Shown here: positions 19,661 through 27,664 of the stretch, one piece after another
Layout: each line of letters begins with the position of its first letter
Position numbering within the stretch: the first letter of the stretch is position 1
DNA from: UBA1275 sp002323515
GTDB taxonomy: Bacteria > Bacteroidota > Rhodothermia > Balneolales > Balneolaceae
Length of the DNA stretch: 46,822 nucleotides
Assembly (NCBI GenBank): GCA_964007875.1
Contig: CAXGAH010000018.1
Location: 1 to 46,822, forward strand
Reading direction: 5' to 3'
Notes under the pieces: generated by a model
Database searches by the model: none
Seen by the model: the letters and a program-made list of their open reading frames with translations, nothing else
Told to the model about the DNA's origin: nothing
Program-made: the position numbers and the translations under genes

Positions 19661-19950
19661 AATAAAGATATTTTGTCTGTAGATAAAGCAACCGGTTTTT
19701 GGGTAGCCTTGATGTATGAAGTTATATAACGAACAAAGATCGGCATTACGTTCATTATTTGATATAGTTAACTTGTAAAAAAAAGCAACGTAAAATCATG
19801 AATTGGATAGATTTGAGTAGAATGTTTCCCTATTTTAAATTGAGTTTATTTTCAACTCTGCATAGGCAACGATGTATCAGATAATGAGATCATGGTTTAG
19901 CCTTTATTTATTCATTATAAATTACATTACTCTAAACCAAACCCAATCCA
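19661..19950. other. Divergent intergenic region, efflux operon / transaldolase
   Basis: These 290 bases separate the leftward efflux operon from the rightward transaldolase gene and must hold both promoters. An eight-base inverted repeat, TGGTTTAG at 19893-19900 and CTAAACCA at 19932-19939, lies in the transaldolase leader. I could not assign -7/-33 elements with confidence. A 28-codon ATG reading frame from 19798 has no supporting features. Confidence 0.4.
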
Positions 19951-20610
19951 ATGAAATTTTTTATTGATACTGCAAATTTAGAAGAAATACAGGAAGCACA
20001 TGACTTAGGTGTGCTAGATGGTGTGACAACTAATCCCAGTTTATGTGCAAAAATTGGAGTAAAGGATTTTGAAGGGCACATCAAGAAAATTTGTAACATT
20101 GTAGAGGGTGATGTTTCAGCTGAGGTAGTCTCTACTACCTATGAAGAAATGATAGCTGAAGGTAGAGCTATTGCTGAAATAGCGGATAACGTGGTGGTTA
20201 AAATTCCCCTAATAAAAGATGGAATCAAAGCCATTAAAACATTCAGTGAAGAAGGGATCAAAACCAACTGTACTCTTTGTTTTTCCGCAACACAGGCTCT
20301 TATCGCAGCAAAAGCGGGAGCCACCTATATTTCGCCATTTATTGGGAGACTGGATGATATAAGTACCAATGGGATGACCCTGATTGAAGATATAGTTCAA
20401 ATTTATTTGAACTATGGGTATCCGACTGAAGTATTAGCAGCAAGTGTGCGTCACCCAATGCATGTGTTAGAATGCGCGAAGGCAGGTGCGGACGTAGCGA
20501 CTATGCCTTTGAGTGTGATTACTGGTCTACTTAAGCATCCATTAACCGATTCAGGTCTTGGGCGTTTCTTGAAAGATTGGGATAATCTTCAAAAAAGCTT
20601 GCAGGCATAA
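19951..20610 (+). CDS. tal: Transaldolase, short FSA/TalC type
   Basis: A 219-residue single-domain class I aldolase barrel of the small transaldolase / fructose-6-phosphate aldolase family. The Schiff-base lysine is Lys84 in VVVKIPLIKDG. The family start MKFFIDTANLEEI and the motif DGVTTNPSL are intact. At the position that is Tyr in E. coli FSA and Phe in true transaldolases, this protein has Phe130 (ATYISPFIGRLDD). I therefore prefer transaldolase activity, moving a three-carbon unit between sugar phosphates in the pentose-phosphate pathway. The gene stands alone and converges with crtI. Confidence 0.93.
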   Translation: MKFFIDTANLEEIQEAHDLGVLDGVTTNPSLCAKIGVKDFEGHIKKICNIVEGDVSAEVVSTTYEEMIAEGRAIAEIADNVVVKIPLIKDGIKAIKTFSEEGIKTNCTLCFSATQALIAAKAGATYISPFIGRLDDISTNGMTLIEDIVQIYLNYGYPTEVLAASVRHPMHVLECAKAGADVATMPLSVITGLLKHPLTDSGLGRFLKDWDNLQKSLQA

Positions 20611-20638
20611 TAGCTTATTTGTTTTGACTGAAATCTAG

Positions 20639-22117
20639 TTAAGCCGGGCCAATGAGGTCTTGAGCAATAATACTGGAAGATAATACGCCTGGGAGACCAG
20701 CTCCTGGGTGTGTACCTGCTCCAACGAAGTAGAGTTCATCTACGTCTTCGGATTTATTGTGAGGTCGGAACCATGCCGATTGTGTTAAAATGGGCTGTAC
20801 AGAAAAGGCTGAACCTTTATAGCTATTCAGTACGTCTTGGAAATGTAGGGGATCGATGTAATGTTCCGCAACTAAGTGTTTGGACAAATCAGGCAAATAA
20901 TTCTCTTCTAAGAAGTCCATAATGGCTTTTTTATAGGTAGGAGCAAAACTTTCCCAGTCAGTACCACTGTCTAAGTGAGGGACAGGTGAGAGAACATAAA
21001 AACCTTCATGCCCATCAGGGGCAATACTCGGGTCGGTAATGGTAGGCATATGTAGATAAAGTGAAAAATCTTCCGCTACTATCTTATTGTCGAAAATATC
21101 GTCAAGTAACGACTTATATCGAGGGCCTAATATAATATTATGATGCGCTAGTCCTTGATCTTGATACTGCCTATCGGTACCAAAGTATATGACAAAGAGC
21201 GACATACTGTATTTGGTACGTGCAATTTTTCGATCCGTGTACTTTCTGCGAAGCGTGGGCTTAATCATATTTTTGTAGGTAAAGGCTATATCGGCATTGG
21301 ATACTACCGTATCGGCCTCCATGATTTTTCCATTACCAAGGCGAACGCCCGTTGCCTTACCATTGGTAACAAGAATCTCATCTACTTCGGTTTCTAAATG
21401 GATTTTTCCGCCCTGTTCAGTAATTAATTGCTCAAATGCGTTTACAATGGCTCCAGTACCACCCAATGCATAATGGACCCCCCACTCTCGCTCGAGATAA
21501 TGAATCATGGCGTAAATAGAGGTAGTATCAAAGGGATTACCCCCCACCAATAGTGGGTGAAAGGAAAAACATTGTCTTAAAAAATCGTTTTTGATGAACT
21601 GGGACACATATTTGTATACATTTTTATGCGATTGTAGGCGAATAAGGTCTGGCGCTACTTTTAACATATCGCTTACCTTTAAAAATGGCTTATCTGCTAA
21701 TTCAGTGAACCCTTTATCAAAAATAGGTTTCGTAGTCGCTAAGAAGTCCTCGTATCCTTGTTTGTCTTCGGGACTCCATTTGTCAATTTCTTTTAAAGTG
21801 AATTCATGATCATTGTTATAGTCAAAGCTTTTACCGGTATGATCAAAAATTCTATAAAACGGGTCACAGGGGACGAATTCAACATAATCTTCTCGTTTTT
21901 TACCAGCCGCTGTCCAAATATCATCAAATAGAAATGGAGCGGTTATAACGGTTGGCCCACCATCAAATTTGAAGCCATTTTGCTCGTAAACATAGGCTCT
22001 GCCACCTAATTTATCTCTCTTCTCTAAGATGGTTACGTTATGACCTGCCGATAATAAACGAGATGCGACGCCCAAACCCCCAAACCCACTTCCGATAACA
22101 ATAATATTCTTTTTCAT
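20639..22117 (-). CDS. crtI: Phytoene desaturase family FAD oxidoreductase (CrtI type)
   Basis: A 492-residue flavoprotein of normal CrtI length. The N-terminal dinucleotide-binding fold reads VIGSGFGGLGVASRL and is followed by EKRDKLGGRA. The C-terminal carotenoid-desaturase signature reads FVGAGTHPGAGLPGVLSS. CrtI enzymes introduce double bonds into phytoene to make lycopene; close relatives act as ketolases or isomerases, so substrate is inferred. No phytoene synthase, cyclase or other carotenoid gene is in the window, which is unusual because crtI is often next to crtB. Confidence 0.88.
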   Translation of the reverse strand: MKKNIIVIGSGFGGLGVASRLLSAGHNVTILEKRDKLGGRAYVYEQNGFKFDGGPTVITAPFLFDDIWTAAGKKREDYVEFVPCDPFYRIFDHTGKSFDYNNDHEFTLKEIDKWSPEDKQGYEDFLATTKPIFDKGFTELADKPFLKVSDMLKVAPDLIRLQSHKNVYKYVSQFIKNDFLRQCFSFHPLLVGGNPFDTTSIYAMIHYLEREWGVHYALGGTGAIVNAFEQLITEQGGKIHLETEVDEILVTNGKATGVRLGNGKIMEADTVVSNADIAFTYKNMIKPTLRRKYTDRKIARTKYSMSLFVIYFGTDRQYQDQGLAHHNIILGPRYKSLLDDIFDNKIVAEDFSLYLHMPTITDPSIAPDGHEGFYVLSPVPHLDSGTDWESFAPTYKKAIMDFLEENYLPDLSKHLVAEHYIDPLHFQDVLNSYKGSAFSVQPILTQSAWFRPHNKSEDVDELYFVGAGTHPGAGLPGVLSSSIIAQDLIGPA

Positions 22118-22179
22118 GATAATGTGTTTTTTTTAATAACTACGTAACTCAAAGTCTTAGCAAATCAATCCCAGAAAAA

Positions 22180-23055
22180 TTATTTATTGATCTGCTTAAT
22201 AAATCCTTCATGGCCTAGTCCTTTGAGGCGATTCATGGCTTCTATCGCAATCACTGGGTTTTCAAAATCACCAAAATATACACGATAATAGGTTATTCCG
22301 TTAACTTGAACTTCGGCAACATAACTGCTTAGAATTTGAGCTGACTTTTGTTCTGCAACAGCCCTATTGTCGTAAGAGCCCAACTGTACTGTATAATGAG
22401 GCGTGGTTGGATAAACGTTGCTGGTTCCATCGTCCAGTACAAATATTTTTACAGGTGCCGTGCCAGGTCCAATTATTTCGATGGCTTCAGCTCCTGCTCT
22501 AGACAAATCAATCACCCTATTTTTAGCGTATGGACCCCGGTCGTTTATGCGTAGCTGTATCCGTTTTCCATTGGTTTGGTTTTCGACGATGACCTGTGTA
22601 TCGAAGGGGAGCGATTTATGCGCAGCCGTCATCTCATTCATGTTATAGACCTCCCCATTTGCTGTATTACGCCCTTGGAAATCAGGTCCGTACCAACTAG
22701 CAATGCCCGTTTGGATGAAGGCTACCCCAGCGGGAAGGTTTTGGGTGATTATTTGTGGGTTTGAGTAATCATTTGTTTTGTTGCTTAATGGATTGTTTGT
22801 AGAGGTCGCCTTTGTGACGGTGGGCGGGGCTGGCTTTTTAATTGTTTCAACTTCCTCTATACCAAAAACACGCGAACCAAGATCTTCACCTTGGGATTGG
22901 GTCGATTGCGCTCTATTTTGGTTAGTTTCTATTCGGGTTTCTGTAATCTGAGCTCCTTCTCTGACAATACCACAATTAGTGATAAATAAGACCAAAAGTA
23001 TGGTACAGAGAAGAGGTGTGTATCGACTAAAGATGGATGTAACGAGCATAGCCAT
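22180..23055 (-). CDS. rlpA: RlpA-like septal lytic transglycosylase lipoprotein with SPOR domain
   Basis: A 291-residue protein if started at the ATG ending at 23055; an alternative ATG lies two codons later. The frame is open further upstream, but that extension runs into a tRNA-like gene and lacks a signal peptide. The chosen start gives a hydrophobic signal ending FITNC (Cys28), so it is probably an outer-membrane lipoprotein. A Ser/Thr/Asn-rich linker leads to the RlpA double-psi barrel (GIASWYGPDFQGRNTANGE and LRINDRGPYAKNRVIDLS). A C-terminal SPOR domain (YTVQLGSYDNRAVAEQKS) binds denuded septal peptidoglycan. The role is cell-wall remodelling at division. Confidence 0.88.
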   Translation of the reverse strand: MAMLVTSIFSRYTPLLCTILLVLFITNCGIVREGAQITETRIETNQNRAQSTQSQGEDLGSRVFGIEEVETIKKPAPPTVTKATSTNNPLSNKTNDYSNPQIITQNLPAGVAFIQTGIASWYGPDFQGRNTANGEVYNMNEMTAAHKSLPFDTQVIVENQTNGKRIQLRINDRGPYAKNRVIDLSRAGAEAIEIIGPGTAPVKIFVLDDGTSNVYPTTPHYTVQLGSYDNRAVAEQKSAQILSSYVAEVQVNGITYYRVYFGDFENPVIAIEAMNRLKGLGHEGFIKQINK

Positions 23056-23096
23056 AAGATAAGAGATTGTTGAGATTGAAGGATGAAAAGCAGAAG

Positions 23097-23168
23097 AGCC
23101 GAAGATGGGTTTTGAACCCCTGATCAACCCTTTATAAGAGCTTTGCTCTACCACTGAGCTACTTCAGC
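23097..23168 (-). tRNA. Degenerate tRNA-like gene, anticodon reads UAU (Ile?) - possible pseudo-tRNA
   Basis: Read on the - strand, 72 bases fold as a tRNA. The acceptor stem GCTGAAG pairs with CTTCGGC over seven pairs, one of them a wobble. The D-arm is perfect (GCTC/GAGC). The T-loop is TTCAAAA. With standard numbering the anticodon is TAT (codon AUA), but the anticodon stem AAGCT/AGGGT has two mismatches and the T-stem has one. Sliding the anticodon stem by one base gives five pairs (AGCTC/GGGTT) but then anticodon ATA and irregular spacing. CCA is not encoded. It may be a decayed or an unusual tRNA. Confidence 0.5.
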
Positions 23169-23300
23169 AATGCTGTCATCCGAGACAAAGTAGAATGTAC
23201 CATTGTTTTACTAAAATCTGCAATATAATCAATGCCAAGCTCTGTATATTGCCATGGTCTGTTATAAACCGTAATACACATTAACTCGAAACAGATAAGA

Positions 23301-23882
23301 ATGCTAAGTTACTTCCTAATAGCCATAAATGTAGGCGTTTTTCTTTGGTCACAAACCAATCCAAGCATAATTGAGAAAGGAATGCATATGCCCTATAGAA
23401 CAGTCCGAAAAGGAGCATGGTATGAACTAGTGAGTTCAGGTTTTTTACATGGTGGATGGACGCATTTGCTTTTTAACATGATCACCCTATTGTTTTTTGG
23501 GCCAGTGTTGGAGCGAAGTATTGGCTCTGAGCATTATTTTATTCTGTATATGAGTGGTCTGATTGCTTCTTCTATACCATCACTAATTAAATATAAGAAT
23601 AATCCTAATTACGCCACTATTGGGGCATCTGGCGCTATTGAAAGCGTATTATTTGGCTTCATTGTTTTGTTTCCGTTTACCCCATTCTACCTTATGTTCA
23701 TACCTATAGGTATACCTGCTGTCATTTTCGGAGGTTTATTTGTGATTTACAGTATTTGGGCTGGTAAGCGTGAGGGAAGAATTAATCACGAAGCCCATTT
23801 AGCTGGTGCTATCTGGGGAATACTTTACATGTTACTTTTTGTGCCTAACACCCTTGATCACATAATAACAATATGGTTCTAG
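23301..23882 (+). CDS. Rhomboid family intramembrane serine protease
   Basis: A 193-residue, six-helix membrane protein close to the minimal rhomboid core. The catalytic serine is Ser110 in TIGASGAIE and the catalytic histidine is His166 in HEAHLAGAIWG. The supporting HGGWTHLLFNM motif (His55, Asn59) is in helix 2. Rhomboids cut single-pass membrane proteins within the bilayer; the substrate is unknown. The gene converges with serC, with only 24 bases between their stops. No terminator is visible in that gap. Confidence 0.92.
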   Translation: MLSYFLIAINVGVFLWSQTNPSIIEKGMHMPYRTVRKGAWYELVSSGFLHGGWTHLLFNMITLLFFGPVLERSIGSEHYFILYMSGLIASSIPSLIKYKNNPNYATIGASGAIESVLFGFIVLFPFTPFYLMFIPIGIPAVIFGGLFVIYSIWAGKREGRINHEAHLAGAIWGILYMLLFVPNTLDHIITIWF

Positions 23883-23906
23883 GTTTATGTAATGGGTGTT
23901 TGTGGG

Positions 23907-24986
23907 TTATCCATGATTGGTTTTGAAATCAGCCATGAAAGCTACCAATGCCTGAACACTTTCCATGGGGCAGGCATTATAAATACTAGCACGAACACCG
24001 CCTACACTGCGATGTCCCTTCAGAGCATCTAGGTGAGCAGCGGTAGCCTCATGGATGAACTTTTTTTCCAGTTCTTCTGAAGGTAGTCTAAAAGTCACAT
24101 TCATTAGCGACCTAGAAGCTAGGTCAGCAGTGCCCGAGTAGAAGTCATCTTCGTCTATAGCAGAATACAGTAGGTTAGCTTTTTCCAAGTTAAAGCGTTC
24201 AAAATATGGAATGCCTCCTTTGCGTTGGATCCATTCCAAGACTAATTTAACCATGTATACTGGAAATACAGGAGGAGTGTTAAATAGATTCTGAACGTGG
24301 GTGCGATAGTTCATAATGGTTGGAATATCTGTTTTGCTAATTCCTTCTAGCACATCCTTCCGCGCAATGACAATGGTAACCCCAGCTGGGCCTAGATTTT
24401 TTTGAGCTCCTGCATAAATTATACCATAACGGGCAATATCAATGGGTTTGGATAGAAAATCTGAAGAGGCATCGCAGACTAGAGGTACCCCGTTTGTTTC
24501 CGGTTCGGTGGCGAACTGTGTTCCACAAATGGTGTTGTTAGAGGTGAAATGCACATAGCGTGTATGCTCATTAAATGCTAACTCTTCCTGTGTGGGAATG
24601 TGCGTAAAATTCCCATCTTTTCCGCTGTACACTTCATTTACCTCTCCAAAAGCCTTTGCTTCTTTAATGGCTTTTGTTGACCAAGCCCCTGTATTAATGT
24701 AGTCAGCAGTTTGTCCTTTGGAAAGCAGATTCAATGGGGCCATCAAGAATTGAGTACTTGCCCCTCCTTGTAAAAAAAGCACTTCAAAATCATCATCCAG
24801 ACCCAAAACAGATGTTAGCAAGGCCGTTGCTTCTTCATGAACTTGAGTGTAGTCAGCACCCCGATGGCTTTTCTCCATTATGGAAGAACCCGTACCTTGG
24901 TAGTCTACTAAGTCTGCTTGTGCTTTTTGAAGTACTTCTAGGGGTAAAATGGCAGGGCCTGCACTAAAATTATGTACGCGATTCAT
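23907..24986 (-). CDS. serC: Phosphoserine aminotransferase
   Basis: A 359-residue class V PLP enzyme that converts 3-phosphohydroxypyruvate and glutamate to phosphoserine and 2-oxoglutarate in serine biosynthesis. The SerC start NFSAGPAILP, the SHRGADY phosphate-contact segment and the QGGASTQF cofactor-phosphate loop are visible. The PLP lysine lies in YAGAQKNLGPAG near residue 197. The C-terminal HRSVGGVRASIYNA is typical. It is monocistronic here; serA and serB are not in the window. Confidence 0.96.
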   Translation of the reverse strand: MNRVHNFSAGPAILPLEVLQKAQADLVDYQGTGSSIMEKSHRGADYTQVHEEATALLTSVLGLDDDFEVLFLQGGASTQFLMAPLNLLSKGQTADYINTGAWSTKAIKEAKAFGEVNEVYSGKDGNFTHIPTQEELAFNEHTRYVHFTSNNTICGTQFATEPETNGVPLVCDASSDFLSKPIDIARYGIIYAGAQKNLGPAGVTIVIARKDVLEGISKTDIPTIMNYRTHVQNLFNTPPVFPVYMVKLVLEWIQRKGGIPYFERFNLEKANLLYSAIDEDDFYSGTADLASRSLMNVTFRLPSEELEKKFIHEATAAHLDALKGHRSVGGVRASIYNACPMESVQALVAFMADFKTNHG

Positions 24987-25350
24987 AATGTGAATGGATG
25001 AGTGATGAGGGGGTTTAAGTAATAGGTTTGAAGAGCTTTAAATAGATTTTAAGTTCAAGTGACTGCATTGAATATGACATTGAACTTGGGTCATCTCCAA
25101 CAGCTGTTTTGTATAGTTGCTATAACTTTAGGCTCATTCAGAAAACAAAACTATTCACTTTGTTCTTTCATTCCTTGCGAGGCTCTTTCATTCAAAGCAA
25201 TAATAAAAAATAGGGAAGTTCTAGCTTATATTGAATCTAATTTAAAAAGAAAGACAGAGATAATCAGAAGAGTATGAACTCGTTTTTTTTACTGCTTAAA
25301 TACTTATTTTTATACCACAATAACTTTCATTGAATTTTTGCTAATAACCT
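24987..25350. other. 364-base intergenic region, serC / DUF1844 gene
   Basis: No convincing gene is present. A 72-codon reading frame at 25059-25277 (+) has no recognisable motif, no ribosome-binding site and atypical composition. An eight-base perfect inverted repeat, AAGTTCAA at 25051-25058 and TTGAACTT at 25080-25087, lies about 65-100 bases upstream of the serC start and could be an operator; this is speculative. The rest is AT-rich and must hold the divergent promoters. Confidence 0.4.
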
Positions 25351-25704
25351 ATGGACGATTTAAAGAACTTAAACGAAGACCAACAAAAACAACTTTTATT
25401 TATGATGTTAGTTCAGCAGCATCAGCAAATTGGAATGATGGGTTTAGGGAAAATTAAGAATCCCGCAACCGACAAAATAGAGAGGGATTTAGGGTCTGCT
25501 AAATATGCAATTGACACTCTAAATGCATTAGCTGAATATACCAAAGGAAATCTATCCAATGAATTGAAGTCGTATTTGGATCAAAGCCTGACTAATCTCC
25601 GCCTTAATTATGCCGACGAAATTAAGAAAGGGGATACTAATACAGCATCGAGTAAAGAAGAAGCTCAGGGAGATACAGAATCCGGTGAAACAAAAGAAGA
25701 TTAG
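25351..25704 (+). CDS. DUF1844 domain-containing protein
   Basis: A 117-residue acidic, soluble protein. The LFMMLVQQHQQIGMMGLGKIKNP stretch (about residues 16-38, here in two parts: LFMMLVQQHQQIG and MMGLGKIKNP), followed by a helix containing AKYAIDTLNALAEYTKGNL, is the DUF1844 signature. The last 30 residues are disordered and rich in Glu, Ser and Thr. Function is unknown. Its stop overlaps the likely GTG start of the Nudix gene by 20 bases, which suggests coupled translation and a shared operon. Confidence 0.85.
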   Translation: MDDLKNLNEDQQKQLLFMMLVQQHQQIGMMGLGKIKNPATDKIERDLGSAKYAIDTLNALAEYTKGNLSNELKSYLDQSLTNLRLNYADEIKKGDTNTASSKEEAQGDTESGETKED

Positions 25705-26269
25705 TGCCGCGGGTGGTGTGGTATTTCGGTTCAGTAGTTCTGAAGTAGATTCTTTGACCCTGAATAGAACTAAGCATAATTATTCCTCATCACCTCATAG
25801 AGACGCAGTAGTTTCAGAAACCAAGCAATCCACGGAGCAATGCTTGGAGGTGTTGTTAATTCATCGAAAAGGGTTGTGGGATATCCCCAAAGGGAAGGTT
25901 GAAAAAAATGAGACTGTTGCTTGTGCTGCTCGCCGTGAAGTACAAGAGGAGGTAGGCATTGAGGAGCCTATCATTACTCATTTTATTGGTACAACCGCTC
26001 ATGAATATGAGCAAAAAAATAAAAGTTATCATAAAACCACCTACTGGTATGGGATGATTGATGCCAAAGAGCATAGGATTTCAAGTGCACTTTCTCAGGG
26101 TTGGATCAATGAACTTAGGAATTCAACTAAACATCGTTATACGCCACAGTTAGAAGAAGGAATAACAGAGATATGTTGGGTTAGCTTGACTCTAGCATAC
26201 GAGCGGGTTGCATTCGATAACCTGAGGGAGGTGTTGATTCAGTTTACCGAACAAATCAAAGCACTGTAG
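25685..26269 (+). CDS. NUDIX hydrolase
   Basis: A protein of 194 residues when started at GTG 25685. That start is preceded at a suitable distance by GGGAG and gives an N-terminus KQKKISAAGGVVFR that begins right at the Nudix fold. An ATG at 25610 in the same frame would overlap DUF1844 by 95 bases and adds a tail without support. The Nudix box is perfect: GKVEKNETVACAARREVQEE followed by VGI, with the metal-binding REVQEE core. It cleaves nucleoside diphosphates linked to some group X; the substrate is unknown. A Ser-rich insertion of roughly 40 residues between the first two strands is unusual for the family. Confidence 0.88.
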   Translation: MKQKKISAAGGVVFRFSSSEVDSLTLNRTKHNYSSSPHRDAVVSETKQSTEQCLEVLLIHRKGLWDIPKGKVEKNETVACAARREVQEEVGIEEPIITHFIGTTAHEYEQKNKSYHKTTYWYGMIDAKEHRISSALSQGWINELRNSTKHRYTPQLEEGITEICWVSLTLAYERVAFDNLREVLIQFTEQIKAL

Positions 26270-26345
26270 TTGGAATTGAGCTCATCTTAAATGTTCTAAA
26301 TGATAGTAGCCCGTTAAGATGGTAAAAAGTCACTGAGTTAACATA

Positions 26346-26373
26346 AAAAAAGCCCACCAAAAGGCGAGCTTTT
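26346..26373. terminator. Possible bidirectional terminator between Nudix and TonB-domain genes
   Basis: AAAAGCCC near 26348-26355 pairs with GAGCTTTT near 26366-26373 with one mismatch. An A-run precedes it and a short T-run follows. It lies between two convergent genes, so it could serve both. The stem is short, and I rate it moderate. Confidence 0.5.
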
Positions 26374-26418
26374 CAAAATTTGCTAATGATTCAGTTAAGA
26401 ATCATGTAATCCAGAAAC

Positions 26419-27078
26419 TTAGTTCTGTAGTCGGAAAACAATAGGTAAACTATACTGTACACGTACGGGTCTACCTCGTTGCATCCCAGGTGTGAATCGA
26501 GCGCTTTGAACGGCTTTCAATGCCTCTTCATCACAACCACCACCAATTCCACGAATTACTCGCGGATTTTCAACTCTACCTTGTTCATTTACAATGAACT
26601 GTACGGTAACTCGGCCTTCAATGCCTGCTCGTCGTGCCATTTCAGGGTAAGAAACCTTACGCTGTAATGCACCTAGACCTCCACGAAGTTGTGGCATTTG
26701 CTCTACAACGACAAAAAAATCATCTTCAGGTTCATCTTCTTTTGGTGGGGGTGGAGGTGGTAAATCTAACGGCCCATCTAAATCCAATTCCGAATCTAGT
26801 TCGATAATGTCATCTTCTATAATTTCATCATTTGGTACTTCTACAGGAACCGGTGGTCTTGGCGGTGGCGGTGGAGTTTCAATTTGCTTTGTTTGGATCA
26901 CCTCTTCCATTACCACTTCTTCCTGTTCTTCTACCGGAGGGGGTGCTGGAGGCTCGCTGTATAAATTAATACGAACCAACCCAATAAATGATAGTAAAGC
27001 GACAATAAGACCTAATTGCAGATACACATTGTAACTACGTCTTAAGTCGGCTTTGGCTTGTTTTCTGTCAGTTATCAT
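26419..27078 (-). CDS. TonB family protein (energy transducer)
   Basis: A 219-residue protein. A cytoplasmic N-terminus and one transmembrane helix (about residues 21-40) lead into a periplasmic linker rich in Pro, Glu and Asp (PPPPPRPPVPVEVP, then PLDLPPPPPP). A C-terminal TonB domain follows (MARRAGIEGRVTVQFIVNEQ through VRVQYSLPIVFRL). TonB couples the proton gradient, via ExbB-ExbD, to outer-membrane receptors. The linker and the GGCDEEALKAVQSARFTPG motif are of the Bacteroidota type. No exbB, exbD or receptor gene is adjacent, so its partner is unknown. Confidence 0.9.
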   Translation of the reverse strand: MITDRKQAKADLRRSYNVYLQLGLIVALLSFIGLVRINLYSEPPAPPPVEEQEEVVMEEVIQTKQIETPPPPPRPPVPVEVPNDEIIEDDIIELDSELDLDGPLDLPPPPPPKEDEPEDDFFVVVEQMPQLRGGLGALQRKVSYPEMARRAGIEGRVTVQFIVNEQGRVENPRVIRGIGGGCDEEALKAVQSARFTPGMQRGRPVRVQYSLPIVFRLQN

Positions 27079-27143
27079 ATTGAATATCCAAATTGAAATA
27101 GTTTAGGATCACAAGAAACTAAATTTTTTGGAGCGTCGCAACA

Positions 27144-27563
27144 CTAATGTGCACTTTTTACACGCTCCCTTTGGTCTTTAATCCGCAAGAGCAAAAGATA
27201 AATTAATAGGCCCAAAAAAGTACCTAAGGCATCAAAAACAATATCCATCCATTCAGGACTTCGGTTGGTTGGAAGAATTCCTTGAAGAATTTCAATGCCA
27301 ACACCAAAAAGTAAGGGAGCTACTATGAGTACATTTAGCGATGCTCGCTTTGGTTGAAAGGCTCGCCAGGTAATTCCTGTTGCTAAAGTCCAGGCCATAA
27401 ATGCGCCGGCATGAACTAGTTTGTCATAATTAAAAACCTTGTATTCAGGGAGAATAGAGCCGGGCATGAGTGCGCCAAAGAGAATGAGCAAGGTAGTCGC
27501 GATGTAAAGTCCCCCAATGAGTAGCCTAAATCTTTGAATAAAGTCAATAAAATCGATTTTCAT
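27144..27563 (-). CDS. VanZ family membrane protein
   Basis: A 139-residue protein with about four transmembrane helices. The VanZ-like pattern is visible in KVFNYDKLVHAGAFMAWTL, where the buried Asp/Lys/His follow the first loop, and in EILQGILPTNRSPEWMDIVF near the third helix. VanZ confers low-level teicoplanin resistance in enterococci, but most family members are of unknown function and often lie near cell-envelope genes. It is upstream of the TonB-domain gene on the same strand with a 65-base gap, so the two may be co-transcribed. Confidence 0.85.
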   Translation of the reverse strand: MKIDFIDFIQRFRLLIGGLYIATTLLILFGALMPGSILPEYKVFNYDKLVHAGAFMAWTLATGITWRAFQPKRASLNVLIVAPLLFGVGIEILQGILPTNRSPEWMDIVFDALGTFLGLLIYLLLLRIKDQRERVKSAH

Positions 27564-27664
27564 ACCGTATATAATTGTTGATCGTTCATCAACCCGTACT
27601 ACAGTTGATACATTTTTGGATCATTTTATATAAAAGTACATAAATACGGTAAGTAATATTACAC

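Noticed and set aside
25059..25277. A 72-codon frame between serC and the DUF1844 gene
   Set aside because: No motif, no ribosome-binding site, unusual amino-acid mix; most likely chance.
25610..25684. Upstream ATG start for the Nudix protein
   Set aside because: It would overlap DUF1844 by 95 bases and adds a tail with no similarity to the Nudix fold.
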